Of a stretch of DNA of 64,000 nt, positions 49,790-59,069 are shown piece by piece. The stretch covers positions 38,489-102,488 of the forward strand of contig NZ_JACB01000042.1 in the NCBI RefSeq assembly GCF_000520975.1, written 5' to 3'. The stretch comes from Aquimarina megaterium XH134. Its GTDB lineage: Bacteria > Bacteroidota > Bacteroidia > Flavobacteriales > Flavobacteriaceae. Each line of letters opens with the position of its first letter. Within the stretch, counting starts at the first letter, position 1. Under the pieces are notes generated by a model. The model searched no databases, was not told the origin of the DNA, and worked only from the letters and a program-made list of their open reading frames with translations. The translations under genes and the position numbers were made by a program.

Positions 49790-51094
49790 TTAGTTAAACA
49801 GCCTTTCAATTATCAATGATGAAAAATAATTCACTCCTGTTTTAATACAATTTTCATCAACTTGAAAATTGGGTGCATGTGGCATAGAGAGTATTCCTTT
49901 TTGAAAATTTGAACCCCCTAAATAAAAATACACTCCTGGTACTTTCTCTTGATAATATGCAAAATCATCTCCTCGATAATCAGCCATTATTCCGTGTAAA
50001 AAAATAATGTTTTCTGCTCCGTAAATTTGAGCTATGTGAGCTAAAGAATTTTGAGTTAGAGTTTTGTCATTGTATAGATTTGCTCTTTCGTAAGTATACT
50101 CAACTTCAATTAGGTTTTCTGCAAATTTAGAGTTGCTTATCTTTTGTTTTAATTGTGGAGGTATAGCATCAAACTTCTCCTTTACGCTTGATCCGATATA
50201 AGCCTTTATAGATATTTCATTCTCAGTTTTCTCTACGTTAAAACTGTCTTGATTTACAAAGGTATAGTTCTTGAAAATGGTGTTTGGACTTGCAAGACCT
50301 ATATTAGGATCTGATAAACTTTGGGGATTCCAAAATTTGCTTGAAGGCCCTACATTTTGTAGACTCATAATGAGTTCTCTACCATATGCTATGATTGATT
50401 CATTTTCACTTGAATTTTTAAATGATATGTTAAGTACTTTGTAATCGGCAAACATCCATTCGGGTTTTGTTGAAATCATAGTTGTTGCCATAGGTGCAAT
50501 ATGCGAACCATAAATTTCATCAGGAGTAATCATCTCGAATAAACCATCATCGATCATTGCTTTTGCGCCCGTATAAGGCTCTTCTGAAGGTTGGAAAATA
50601 AAATATACAACACCTGTCAATTCTTCTTTCTGGCTAGCTATTACGTTGGCTATACCAAGTGCGATTGTTGTATTTACATCATGCCCGCAAATATGACGAA
50701 CACCTTCGTTTTTTGATGCAAAACCTACTACATCTGGTATATCCGATGGCATTGCATCAATATCTGCTCTCCAGGCAATTCGCTTTCCTTTTTTTCCGGT
50801 ATTTAAGATACCAACAACACCGTAACCACCAATACCTCTTTTCACTTCGTATCCTAAGGACAATAAATATTTAGCAATCTTATCTGACGTTCTTTTCTCT
50901 TTTCCAGACACTTCAGGGTTCATATGAAAGTCTCGACGGATGGTGACAAGACTATCGAAAATTTTATGGGTCTGTTCCTGGATCTTTGCATGTATAGAAG
51001 GTTGAGAATTTGTGCTTTGACCGCAAGAAACCAATCCAAGAAGTAGAAATTGTACGGTTAGGATAAGTCTAATTATTTTTATTTTTGAAGTCAT
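49790..51094 (-). CDS. M20D-type amidohydrolase lipoprotein
   Basis: 434 residues with a lipoprotein signal (FLLLGLVSC). Amidohydrolase/peptidase M20D family (HipO, IAA-amino-acid hydrolase). Metal ligands in place: Cys and His in HICGHDVN, Glu pair in QPSEEPYTGA, His in GSHIAP and His in SMPHAPNF. Such enzymes cut N-acyl amino acids; the substrate here is unknown. The lipid anchor would place it on the outer membrane or periplasm. Preceded on its strand by a Crp-type regulator. Confidence 0.9.
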   Translation of the reverse strand: MTSKIKIIRLILTVQFLLLGLVSCGQSTNSQPSIHAKIQEQTHKIFDSLVTIRRDFHMNPEVSGKEKRTSDKIAKYLLSLGYEVKRGIGGYGVVGILNTGKKGKRIAWRADIDAMPSDIPDVVGFASKNEGVRHICGHDVNTTIALGIANVIASQKEELTGVVYFIFQPSEEPYTGAKAMIDDGLFEMITPDEIYGSHIAPMATTMISTKPEWMFADYKVLNISFKNSSENESIIAYGRELIMSLQNVGPSSKFWNPQSLSDPNIGLASPNTIFKNYTFVNQDSFNVEKTENEISIKAYIGSSVKEKFDAIPPQLKQKISNSKFAENLIEVEYTYERANLYNDKTLTQNSLAHIAQIYGAENIIFLHGIMADYRGDDFAYYQEKVPGVYFYLGGSNFQKGILSMPHAPNFQVDENCIKTGVNYFSSLIIERLFN

Positions 51095-51171
51095 ATTTTA
51101 CAATTCTTTAAAATGTATACTGCAAAAATGTGATATTGTAGTATGATTTACCTGTCACATTTGTGACAAAA

Positions 51172-51762
51172 TCATTTTTTGGCAATTTTACTTCTTATTC
51201 TGCTTAATGATTGGCGCTCAATACCAAGATGAGATGCTAAATGGGATAGACTAATTCTATTAATAATATCTTTATTTTGCTCAATAAAGTTAAGATATCT
51301 TTCTTCGGCATTTTCGAATAAAAAACTTTCAACCCTGTCGGTTTGTACTGTTAACACATATTCGGCGATTAACCTTCCGTACATTTCGCTAACCTTAAAT
51401 TTGCTGTATCCTTCCTGGATTTTGTCATAGGGCAACTTTATTATAACAGATGGTTCTAAACATTCAATAAAATACTTAGATGGTTTTTGTCTTATAAAGG
51501 AAGGATAATCGGTTGCGTATTTGTTTTCATTAATAAACCCAGTTGTTATTTTATTCCCTTTTTCGTTTATGTAATATCTTCTTAAGAGCCCTTTACACAC
51601 AAACCCAACCTCTTTTTGCACTTCTCCGCTTTTGAATAAAAACTCCTTTTTAGCATACTTGGCTATGGTTAGATATGAATTCATAAAAGCTATTTCCTCT
51701 GAGTTTAAATCGGGAAATAATTTGATATAGTCTTCGATATATTTTTTATACTCTTGTTGCAT
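51172..51762 (-). CDS. Crp/Fnr-family transcriptional regulator
   Basis: 196 residues from the ATG at 51762, where MQQEYKKYIEDYI begins the family's usual helix; 23 codons of open frame lie upstream without it. N-terminal cyclic-nucleotide-binding fold (FLFKSGEVQKEVGFVCKGLL, DYPSFIRQKPS) and a C-terminal winged helix (RISLSHLASHLGIERQSLSR). The Bacteroidota subgroup usually lacks a cAMP-type ligand. It reads into the amidohydrolase, 77 bases on, and may regulate it. Confidence 0.9.
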   Translation of the reverse strand: MQQEYKKYIEDYIKLFPDLNSEEIAFMNSYLTIAKYAKKEFLFKSGEVQKEVGFVCKGLLRRYYINEKGNKITTGFINENKYATDYPSFIRQKPSKYFIECLEPSVIIKLPYDKIQEGYSKFKVSEMYGRLIAEYVLTVQTDRVESFLFENAEERYLNFIEQNKDIINRISLSHLASHLGIERQSLSRIRSKIAKK

Positions 51763-52054
51763 TTTTTTTTTAGCTTGTTGCCAACAAAAGGATATATGTG
51801 CGGTATACATATATCCTTTTTGTATTCTCAATGTTTATTTAACACTCCAAATTACTAAGTTTATCTTAATATTCATGGTAGAAAACCACATCTTTTTGCC
51901 TAAGATTTTAGACGACGCTTTGCATAGGATATATGGCTAGCTGTTTTTATAAGACTATAATTACAAGCTTTATTTTCCCATTTTCTTTTTTACTTCCTGC
52001 GAATAATTTCATACCGTTAATCGTAAATAACGTTTTTCTATAACGTGTATCGAA

Positions 52055-52978
52055 TTAACTTTTCATCATTTGTCCTAAGTATATTTTTCCATCTATTGCC
52101 ATACAAAGCATTTTGTAACTGATTTCTTGTTGATCGCAATTAAAAAGAACCCTAATAAAATAAGTTGTTGCATTTGGTTGTGGATTATCTGGTATAAAAG
52201 ATGAGTTTTTAATACTAACAGTTTCGAATTCTTTCATTTCTTTTATGAAAGGATAAACCGATTTATTCCAACTATTAATCATCAATTCAATTTTTGGATG
52301 ATCCTTTTCTAATATTTGTTTCTCTTCTTCTGGAGCAATCGATATAAAAGTATTAACGTCTAAAAGAATTTCATTTAAAGATTTCTCATTCGTTATGCTT
52401 TTGATTAAATTATCGAGAAAACTGTCTCTTATTTTATTATCATTTTTTAATGTAGGGGTATCAAAGAAATTACTTCGATTAATTACTTTTAAAAGGTATT
52501 TGTAGGAGTCATTCCCCTTATTAATCCCCATAGTATGAAAAGAATAATATTGACTTTTATAAATCCCAATTGCCGAAGATAAAGTCCATATTTTGTCTTT
52601 TTCATCTTTATAAACTATGTGTTTTGAATAAAAACTATTGTCATTTACTTTAAAAAGACTATCTGTTGCAGAAACCAATTTAGATTCTTTAAACTTTATG
52701 TCTTCAAATTCAGAAGACCATAACTCTTTAACAGACTTATTTTTATAATTGTATAACATTCTTATCGATAATTGACGAGTAAGTTTTCCTGAATCCGAAA
52801 TTTCTTGCTGTTTTATAAGTATTTCAGACATGTTAGCCAAATTAACGTCCATGATAGAATCGGTACAAATAGCGTAATTCCAGTTACTTTTTTTGATGTT
52901 TTTTAAACAACTTAATTCCTTCTGAGCAAAACAGGTGTTGTTAAACAGAATAATTATTAAAATTACTATAGATCGCAT
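52055..52978 (-). CDS. Secreted protein of unknown function
   Basis: 307 residues with a signal peptide (IVILIIILFNNTCFAQ). The mature part starts KELSCLKNIKKSNWNYAIC and has few cysteines; beta-rich by inspection (LTRQLSIRMLYNYK, NPQPNATTYFIRVLF). No domain recognised. It stands alone in the accessory run with about 220 bases to the next gene on its 3' side. Confidence 0.7.
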   Translation of the reverse strand: MRSIVILIIILFNNTCFAQKELSCLKNIKKSNWNYAICTDSIMDVNLANMSEILIKQQEISDSGKLTRQLSIRMLYNYKNKSVKELWSSEFEDIKFKESKLVSATDSLFKVNDNSFYSKHIVYKDEKDKIWTLSSAIGIYKSQYYSFHTMGINKGNDSYKYLLKVINRSNFFDTPTLKNDNKIRDSFLDNLIKSITNEKSLNEILLDVNTFISIAPEEEKQILEKDHPKIELMINSWNKSVYPFIKEMKEFETVSIKNSSFIPDNPQPNATTYFIRVLFNCDQQEISYKMLCMAIDGKIYLGQMMKS

Positions 52979-53068
52979 TATATTTTTATATTCTTTATGT
53001 TTATTGTTTAATTGATGAATATATCAACTGATGTGTTTTCTGTATTTTTTTATGATTCATTATTTATA

Positions 53069-53599
53069 TTATTCTTTTTCATACGTTAAGATCTGAAGCC
53101 CATCATCAAAAGATTCTTTTTCGATCAACTTCCATTTTTTGTTCGTTATAGAATTACCAAATAAATGAATTCCATCTCCAATAATTATTGGATTAAGTTT
53201 TAGTTTGAGCTGATCAATCAAATCATTATCTAAAAGCCAGCCCGCAAAGTCTCCACCACCACATAAGTAAATATCTGTTTTAGAATTTGCTTTAATTTCC
53301 TTTACCCGATGAATTGATCTTTTTTCAATATGAACAGAGTTTGCCAGGTTTTCAATTTTCATTGAATCCGAAAAAATGTAATGCTCCATATTTGGATAGG
53401 CAGCTTGTCCCGGCTGAAGACCGTATTGAAAACCATACTCATACGTTCTTCTTCCCATTATTACAGTTTCAAATTTTAAAAGTTCAGCCTGATATTTTTC
53501 AACTCCTTTCCCTTCAAGTATGAATTTACTTATGTCGTCGTTCTTTCCTGCTATAAATCCGTCGAGAGAACTTGCTACGTAATAAACAATTTTTTGCAT
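53069..53599 (-). CDS. Dihydrofolate-reductase-like protein (RibD C-terminal type)
   Basis: 176 residues. MQKIVYYVASSLDGFIAGKN at the start, VIMGRRTYEYGFQYGL, DIYLCGGGDFAGWLLDNDLI and LKLNPIIIGDGIHLF: the RibD C-terminal/YwjB-like reductase fold with an NADPH site. The substrate is unknown. Common as a single accessory gene in this phylum. Confidence 0.9.
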   Translation of the reverse strand: MQKIVYYVASSLDGFIAGKNDDISKFILEGKGVEKYQAELLKFETVIMGRRTYEYGFQYGLQPGQAAYPNMEHYIFSDSMKIENLANSVHIEKRSIHRVKEIKANSKTDIYLCGGGDFAGWLLDNDLIDQLKLKLNPIIIGDGIHLFGNSITNKKWKLIEKESFDDGLQILTYEKE

Positions 53600-53663
53600 A
53601 TGTTTTATATTTTAGAATTTCTGTGTTAATCACAACAGTATACGTAAGTATCGAAGTAGTGCA

Positions 53664-53783
53664 AATTGTTACCTCGCTTTTTGTTTTTTTTTGAGCATTA
53701 ATTACAAAACTTTTTTATTGTAAGCATTGTGTTTTTCCAAAAGTCGAGGCATTTGCTTTATCACTTAGTTGCTATGATTATAT
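53664..53783. repeat. Intergenic element, copies A and D
   Basis: Between the winged-helix and reductase genes. Copy A (53664-53715: AATTGTTACCTCGC, then a T-rich tract, GCATTAATTACAAAAC) resembles 55932-55981. Copy D (53765-53783, TTAGTTGCTATGATTATAT) matches 55169-55187 at 17 of 19 bases. Such related sequences at the 3' ends of unrelated genes suggest a recombination or cassette boundary. Confidence 0.45.
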
Positions 53784-54008
53784 TTTTTGATATTGTGTTT
53801 CCTTTTTATTTTTCCTTTTCGCTGTTTTCATACGACTATAATCGCAAGCTCCATTCTCTAAATATTCAATTTTATGTTCAGATAACAGTCGAACAATGAT
53901 TTCTCTTGTTTCCTTTTCATCAAATCCGAGTTTTTCTCCAAGGTCGATTTCGTTTAACCGACCATTATTTTCTATTAATGCGTTATAATATTTTTCTTTA
54001 TTTTTCAT
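53778..54008 (-). CDS. Small winged-helix-like protein, 76 residues
   Basis: A helix-turn-helix pattern: KEKYYNALIENNGRLNEIDL, then GEKLGFDEKETREIIVRLLS and EHKIEYLENGACDYSRM, like the DNA-binding head of small regulators, with a basic tail. It overlaps the methyltransferase gene by 11 bases and is therefore translated with it. The role is unclear: transcription repressor of the pair, or antitoxin-like; neither is shown. Confidence 0.7.
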   Translation of the reverse strand: MKNKEKYYNALIENNGRLNEIDLGEKLGFDEKETREIIVRLLSEHKIEYLENGACDYSRMKTAKRKNKKETQYQKI

Positions 54009-54837
54009 ACGTTGTTTGTTTTTTTACCGCTATCATCATATGTGGGCTAAAAGGTAAAAGATAGCTGTCGTTTTCTGTAATCTTTGTAAGTTCTAACAAT
54101 GTTTCTTTCTTTTTGTCATTTAGCATATTAGTAAAATAATTTTTGTCTAACCAGGCCATTCCCTCAACTGCATAAGTAGTAAGATACGTTAATTCTTGAC
54201 TTATGAATTCGTTTTTAAGCTGTTTTGGTGTATGATAATATGCTTCTGCCAAAAGCCAGGGGAAATCATCAGGGGGATTGTGTATTCCACTTGTTAATTC
54301 GTCTTTACACATTTCAAAAAACGATTTTTTATGAATAAGACCATTTAAAAGACCGACCAGGGTAGATGCAGTATAATTAATGGCAAAACCCAAAATGATT
54401 CCGTTATTCTTCAAAACACGTTTTGCTTCGCGGATACTTAACGCTCTATCTTCTTTTTTTTGAAGATGATACAAAGGGCCGTGCAGCAGTATTAGATCGG
54501 CAAAATTATTAGGAAATTTTAAATTTCTAGACTCCCCCAAATGAACCGAATACTTATTTTTTAATTTATGAGCTCTGTTTTGGGCTATTTTTATATGTTT
54601 AGGAATAGGTTCGACCAAATGTACCTGGTGTCCTTTGTTGGCAAGCCATTCTGAATATTTTCCTGTTCCGCCACCAATGTCAATTATTTTTGATGGTGAG
54701 GTCGAAATGTATTTTTCTATGAGTGATTTGATTCTCTCAAATTCAAAAATACCCATTCCTTTGTTAAGCCTGGTTTCTTCGGATGCTGTATTATAAAAGA
54801 GTTCTATGTTTCTGCTTATTAACTGTTTACTATTCAT
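53998..54837 (-). CDS. Class I SAM-dependent methyltransferase
   Basis: 279 residues with a Rossmann fold: motif I IIDIGGGTGKYSEWLA, motif II region HLVEPIPKHIKIAQ, motif IV LILLHGPLYHL and motif VI EAKRVLKNNGIILGFAI. Substrate unknown (small molecule type, ubiE/Coq5-like). Preceded by a 370-base gap and overlapping the small winged-helix gene on its 3' side. Confidence 0.9.
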   Translation of the reverse strand: MNSKQLISRNIELFYNTASEETRLNKGMGIFEFERIKSLIEKYISTSPSKIIDIGGGTGKYSEWLANKGHQVHLVEPIPKHIKIAQNRAHKLKNKYSVHLGESRNLKFPNNFADLILLHGPLYHLQKKEDRALSIREAKRVLKNNGIILGFAINYTASTLVGLLNGLIHKKSFFEMCKDELTSGIHNPPDDFPWLLAEAYYHTPKQLKNEFISQELTYLTTYAVEGMAWLDKNYFTNMLNDKKKETLLELTKITENDSYLLPFSPHMMIAVKKQTTYEK

Positions 54838-55207
54838 TTTTAATCACTGTATTATCATCACATTTCGAAATGCAGCATGCATTGCATAGTGATAAAGCAA
54901 TTGATTTCTAATCGATTACTAGTATTAAAATTTGATAAAATAATTGGATATGCTTATCTGTGCATTAAAAAATCAGAAGAATTTTTATGCATTAATTTCT
55001 CGTTGTATAGAGAATGTCTTTTTATAAAGACTCAGATCATATGTCGAATTAGTATAACAGACTATAAAGATATTAATTCTGAATTAATTTTTTTGTAGTA
55101 GTTGGGTTTTCTTTAGTGTTAGCGTTTAATTTATGTATCATAGTAAAGGTTTCTGTTTTTGCTTCGCATTAGTTACTATGATCATATGTATGTTGTTGTG
55201 AGTAGTT
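54838..55207. other. 370-base gap with dyad element (copy C)
   Basis: A 73-codon plus-strand frame here is not convincing. Near the 3' end of the neighbouring minus gene there is a perfect 10-bp inverted repeat, ATCATAGTAA (55137-55146) and TTACTATGAT (55173-55182), with a 26-base spacer; its right arm is part of the repeat at 55169-55187 that also occurs at 53765-53783. It has the size of a recombination-site dyad. Confidence 0.45.
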
Positions 55208-55513
55208 TTATTCTTTTTTCAAATAATTATTAAGGCATTTTGGGCAAATAGGGGAGAGCTTATTAAACATCATTTCATACTTTTCAAATTCCGATTGTAC
55301 GTCAATTTTTGATTCTCGAATTCCTGCTTCGCTTACCAAAGTTGGATCAACAATATAATGTCCATTAAAAAGCCCTTTTTTGTCTAACACTTCGATATTC
55401 AGAATCTCAGAATCAATGGGTTCCTCCATTTTATTTATTTTCTCAGCGTGATATTCAGATATTAAACCAGCTACATTTCCTCCGTGAATTTTACATTCTA
55501 TGTACCCCATCAT
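55208..55513 (-). CDS. Small protein with probable zinc site, 101 residues
   Basis: Cys and His near the N-terminus (GYIECKIHGG) and a CPKC pair near the end (LSPICPKCLNNYL) could bind one zinc; the middle is a beta strand run (NIEVLDKKGLFNGHYIVD). Two ATG codons in tandem start it. It ends 15 bases after the neighbouring gene begins its stop region and is probably co-transcribed with it. No family recognised. Confidence 0.65.
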   Translation of the reverse strand: MMGYIECKIHGGNVAGLISEYHAEKINKMEEPIDSEILNIEVLDKKGLFNGHYIVDPTLVSEAGIRESKIDVQSEFEKYEMMFNKLSPICPKCLNNYLKKE

Positions 55514-55528
55514 TAAAAAAAATTGTTT

Positions 55529-55882
55529 TTACGTTTTGTCTGACTTGTGTATATGAATAGGGTATTCTACACCTAAAAGTTCAGTAGTTGATGGTTCTTT
55601 ATCAACCTCAGGATTAAATTTTTTATCGACATTGTTTAACTTCTCTCTACTAAATTTATGAAGTCCGATAGCTATTCGTTCTCCATTGATGGATTTTTCT
55701 ATGACTTTTCTATCCGATAGCCTAATTATTAGATCTACCTTGGCATACAATGATCCATCTTTGGTTTGAATCATTACTTCTTCATCTGTAGAAACCTCCC
55801 CTGAAACAACTTTTCCTTGAAAGTTGAAACATCGACCCCAAATATAGAATGCATCGTCTGATACAAATTCGAAATTATCCAT
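55529..55882 (-). CDS. Uncharacterised small cytoplasmic protein, 117 residues
   Basis: Begins MDNFEFVSDDAFYIWGRCFN, then VSGEVSTDEEVMIQTKDGSL and LIIRLSDRKVIEKSINGERI, a beta-barrel-like pattern as in translation-factor domain 2 (VxGxVxxGD... then a bound surface), ending HIHKSDKT. The resemblance to an elongation-factor beta barrel is weak. It stands 15 bases upstream of the zinc-site gene. Confidence 0.65.
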   Translation of the reverse strand: MDNFEFVSDDAFYIWGRCFNFQGKVVSGEVSTDEEVMIQTKDGSLYAKVDLIIRLSDRKVIEKSINGERIAIGLHKFSREKLNNVDKKFNPEVDKEPSTTELLGVEYPIHIHKSDKT

Positions 55883-55931
55883 TATTTATTTTAATTACTA
55901 CTAATGTTTAATATTTGTGTCGTAGCTGGGT

Positions 55932-55981
55932 AATTGTTACTTTGTTTTTTGATTTTTCTTGTGCATTGATTGCTAACTTTT
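55932..55981. repeat. Intergenic element, copy B
   Basis: AATTGTTACTTTGTTTTTTG, further T-rich sequence and GTGCATTGATTGCTAACTTT. It aligns with copy A at 53664-53715 over about 50 bases and lies just past the 3' end of the DoxX-like gene. Confidence 0.45.
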
Positions 55982-56007
55982 GTTCCCAACGAGTACACGT
56001 CAATATT

Positions 56008-56376
56008 TTAGTTATATACCTGCCTTTTTTTCCTATAAAACACATAAGATATGATCAACAAGACAAGCGGAATAGCTGGGCCAATAGCACCGCCGTCACC
56101 AGCATTTAAATGGGCAATTATCGCAAAGACGAGGTCAAGCGCGAATCCCAGGTAGGCTAACGTTTTGATTACCGGGTTTTTGATCAGCCAAATCGCCAAT
56201 ACCCCCAGTATTTTTACTATTGCCAGAGGATATATTATTTCGGTGGGAACACCTAAGCTAGTGAACATTTTACTTACCATTTCGTATTGGACGAAATAGG
56301 TGATAGCCCCAGCTAGAAGCATTAAACTAAATAAGGCTGTTACCACACGGTAGATTATTAAATCTCTTTTTTTCAT
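56008..56376 (-). CDS. DoxX-like membrane protein
   Basis: 122 residues with four membrane helices: VVTALFSLMLLAGAITYFV, VKILGVLAIWLI, and so on, and a family motif SLGVPTEIIYPLAIVKILGV. The DoxX-like family is often found next to redox-responsive regulators and helps electron transfer in some species. The divergent HxlR gene begins 100 bases away and is a likely regulator. Confidence 0.9.
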   Translation of the reverse strand: MKKRDLIIYRVVTALFSLMLLAGAITYFVQYEMVSKMFTSLGVPTEIIYPLAIVKILGVLAIWLIKNPVIKTLAYLGFALDLVFAIIAHLNAGDGGAIGPAIPLVLLIISYVFYRKKRQVYN

Positions 56377-56476
56377 CTTAAAATTTATTTACTGTTTTGT
56401 TTGGCAAATTTAACTCGATTGCTTTAATTTGGAAAGCAACTATATAAAATATAGTGGTATCCAAAAGTATAGTGAT

Positions 56477-56872
56477 ATGAAAAACAAAGAAGTGAAGGAT
56501 ATAAAGATTCCTATGAAGGAGCATTTTGGTAATTACATGGTACCCGTTCGAGATGCACTTGAGGTTTTTAGTGGTAAGTGGAAGATTCCAATTATTACGG
56601 CACTTACTTTTTACGAGACTTGCGGTTTTAAAGAATTGGAGCGTATTGTAGAAGGGATAACACCGAAAATGTTGTCGAAAGAATTAAAGTTTCTCGAGGA
56701 GAATTTATTGATCATCAGAAAGGTAGAAGATACCCGTCCGATTACTGTTACTTACAGCATTACAGAATACGGAAAAACGTGTAAATCTGTGATGAGTGAA
56801 TTGTATCGTTGGGGTGTAGAACACCGAAAAAAGGTATTTAATATAGAAGGACAAACCTGGGACAAATGCTAG
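56477..56872 (+). CDS. HxlR-family transcriptional regulator
   Basis: 131 residues from the ATG at 56477 (a TTG further upstream adds 16 doubtful residues). HxlR winged helix: ALEVFSGKWKIPIITALTFY, GFKELERIVEGITPKMLSKE, LKFLEENLLIIRKV, VTYSITEYGKTCKSVMSELY. Divergent to the DoxX-like gene; HxlR proteins commonly sense electrophiles or redox state and repress such a neighbour. A cysteine (TCGFKEL) is placed as the redox sensor in several members. Confidence 0.92.
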   Translation: MKNKEVKDIKIPMKEHFGNYMVPVRDALEVFSGKWKIPIITALTFYETCGFKELERIVEGITPKMLSKELKFLEENLLIIRKVEDTRPITVTYSITEYGKTCKSVMSELYRWGVEHRKKVFNIEGQTWDKC

Positions 56873-57066
56873 GGAATTACTACCAACAAAGGTATGTGTG
56901 TGCTAGTACACATAGATTCATTATAAATTAGCCTGTAACTGAAACTACTAAAATAACTAATTCGATGGTTATGAAAAAACCGTAAAATCACTCAAATTAA
57001 CGTTTTTCTGCTATTAATATCAAAAAAGTTTAAATGAGTTCTATATATATATATTATATATATTCT

Positions 57067-57624
57067 TTATTTTACTTGACCGATCTGTTTGAGTGCTTTA
57101 ATTTCTTGTTGTAGCATATTTAAAAGATATTCACTAAAAGAATTAGCCCAAAGGGTTGGACCTTTTTCTAGCCATTCTCCTTGTTCTACAAAAGTATATA
57201 CGGGCGGATTGTCTCCTTCATTGGTTTTGATATATTCAATCGAATAGCCTTGATGACTCATAAATAAAATGGTATCTTTTAATAATTCTTTACCATTAAA
57301 ATTGTTTTCGTTTAACAAATCTATTCCTACATTTTTAAACGTATAGTTTTGAGATAAGATTTCTTCTTCTTTTAAATCCTCATATACTTCCCCAGATAAG
57401 TATTCATAATAGTAATCGGTTCCTCTAAGAATTTTTCCTCCGCTTTTTCCAAACCATCTTAAAAACTCTTTAAAAGCTTCAGGTATTTCCTCATCAAGTA
57501 TTGAAGCTAATTTATTTATTTCTTGCTCGGAGCAACCTCTGAATTTTGAAGTTATCTTAGGGTAATCTTTTAAGAAGTTTTTTGATTCTTGCAGATACAT
57601 GCATGCTGTTTTTAGTTTAGTCAT
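57067..57624 (-). CDS. SMI1/KNR4 (SUKH) family protein
   Basis: 185 residues. Pattern: GCSEQEINKLASILDEEIPE, AFKEFLRWFGKSGG, then GEWLEKGPTLWANSFSEYLL near the end, as in SUKH-1 proteins, which often act as immunity proteins to polymorphic toxins. No toxin gene is adjacent, so it is an orphan immunity-type protein or has a house role. Its 3' end faces an A+T run with alternating AT (57045-57061). Confidence 0.85.
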   Translation of the reverse strand: MTKLKTACMYLQESKNFLKDYPKITSKFRGCSEQEINKLASILDEEIPEAFKEFLRWFGKSGGKILRGTDYYYEYLSGEVYEDLKEEEILSQNYTFKNVGIDLLNENNFNGKELLKDTILFMSHQGYSIEYIKTNEGDNPPVYTFVEQGEWLEKGPTLWANSFSEYLLNMLQQEIKALKQIGQVK

Positions 57625-57650
57625 TTTCCAAAGACCAAATTACAAAAATA

Positions 57651-57774
57651 CTAACCCCCAAAATAGTTAACGATCCCAAATAGTGAAGCTAAAACTACAA
57701 TGGCAATCACTATTATAAAAGCCATACCTCCTTTATATTCTTCTTCCTCTAGTTGTTTCTGTTTCTTTTACCAT
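57651..57774 (-). pseudogene. Small membrane-protein gene with +1 shift in an A run
   Basis: From the ATG at 57774 the frame stops soon, but one base fewer in the AAAA run at 57769-57766 gives a 40-residue protein, MVKKQKQLEEEEYKGGMAFI followed by a membrane helix and YFGG. As it stands only an internal 24-residue piece from 57725, behind a GGAGGT-like site, can be read. Either a recent inactivation, a sequencing error, or slippage on the A run. Confidence 0.45.
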
Positions 57775-57808
57775 TTATTCTCCTATTTCATTTTAGATAT
57801 CGGTTATA

Positions 57809-58918
57809 TTATTTCAGGAAATGAGGTAATACATAGGTGTACATCATGTCAAAAGGTTGCTTGTTTATGATAGGTTTACCATAATTACTTCCTGTAAAAA
57901 CAATGACCAAATTATCTAATTCAGGTACGAGTACAATATAGTTACCTCCGTTTCCGAAAGTGAATTTTAACGTAATTTCCCGGTCATCTATTTTTACTTT
58001 TTCAGTGTACCAATAATAACCATAAGTAGCAGCATCTTGCCCTTCCCAGGAATTGCCAGCTGTATTAAAAAAAGAATAATTTTGCGGTAATTCTACCTTT
58101 TCGCTTAAAATTTCGCTGATCATTTTCTCCGAAATCACCTGCTTTCCGTTATATTTTCCTTTATTGATAACCATATGACCTATAGTAAGCATATTTCTTG
58201 GTGATATTCTTAGATTACCGGCAGTAAAATATCTTCCTGTCATTTTATTCTTTGCCCATCGATAATGGTTTGTAATATCTAAAGGAGTAAATAAATAGTC
58301 TGATGCAAATTCTGCAATATTAACATGAGATGCATCACTAATTACAGCTCCCATAATCATTGGAGCCGTTCCTGTGTATAACCATTTTTCTTTTGGAGAA
58401 AAAGCCATCTTTTGATCAAGTCCGTATTTAACCCAGTCTTTTTGGTCAAACATTTTATCTTCACAATCCGGAAATCCCATATCTCCAAAAAACTGCTCAC
58501 AACCAATTCCGGTTCGCATAGTCAGTAAATCTTCAACGGTTATCAAAGATTTTCTATCGTCCCAATTGTCGAGATTATCTTTGTTGTACTGCGAAAGATA
58601 GGTGAAAATGGGCTCGTCTACTTTCAGAATTCCTTTATCTACAGCAATTCCTGTCAATAGTGCTGTTATTGATTTGGTGGTTGATCGAACATCTTGCAGG
58701 CTATCTTTTCCATAACCATTAAAGTACTTTTCAAAAAGAAGACTATCATTTTGGGAAATAAGAATGGCATTAGTTGCAGGGTATTTCCCGTTTTCTATTT
58801 CTGAAAATAACTGTTCAATAGAGTTTTTTTCTCTTGTGTTTTCCTGTTGCTTTTTAACATTAGAATTGCACGAATAGCATAGTGAAAAAAACAGGAAAAG
58901 ATAAAGTGGTTGTTTCAT
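57809..58918 (-). CDS. Serine hydrolase (beta-lactamase class C-like) lipoprotein
   Basis: 369 residues with lipoprotein signal ending LCYSC. Serine-hydrolase motifs: STTKSITALLTG (Ser-x-x-Lys), Tyr in WLYTGTAPMIMG, and GNGGNYIVLVP near the C-terminus in place of the KTG strand. Class C beta-lactamase/esterase-like (EstB type) proteins of this kind are usually D-peptidases or esterases; a true beta-lactamase is not claimed. Periplasmic or outer-membrane. Confidence 0.9.
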   Translation of the reverse strand: MKQPLYLFLFFSLCYSCNSNVKKQQENTREKNSIEQLFSEIENGKYPATNAILISQNDSLLFEKYFNGYGKDSLQDVRSTTKSITALLTGIAVDKGILKVDEPIFTYLSQYNKDNLDNWDDRKSLITVEDLLTMRTGIGCEQFFGDMGFPDCEDKMFDQKDWVKYGLDQKMAFSPKEKWLYTGTAPMIMGAVISDASHVNIAEFASDYLFTPLDITNHYRWAKNKMTGRYFTAGNLRISPRNMLTIGHMVINKGKYNGKQVISEKMISEILSEKVELPQNYSFFNTAGNSWEGQDAATYGYYWYTEKVKIDDREITLKFTFGNGGNYIVLVPELDNLVIVFTGSNYGKPIINKQPFDMMYTYVLPHFLK

Positions 58919-59069
58919 ATAACTTATTATTTCGATGATTGGTTATCACAATTTATACATAGTTTGGTTGTATGAAAATCTATTTAGATTTTTCAATAGA
59001 GGAACTAAGATAGTTATTTACGTTAAAATTCATAGTAAGAGTTTCAGAAGCAATACACTATACTTTTCA

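Noticed and set aside
54877..55098. A 73-codon plus-strand frame between two minus-strand genes
   Set aside because: No domain, signal peptide, ribosome-binding context or compositional support; the frame length is not surprising in such A+T-rich sequence, and it lies in the leader of the methyltransferase gene.
53600..56007. Integron attC sites
   Set aside because: A dyad of about the right size and related intergenic sequences exist, but no consistent GTTRRRY/RYYYAAC core pair and no integrase were found, so only the weaker cassette-like claim is kept.
57809..58918. Beta-lactamase resistance gene
   Set aside because: The serine-hydrolase motifs are present but the KTG strand is replaced by GNGGN; members of this kind are mostly esterases or D-peptidases.
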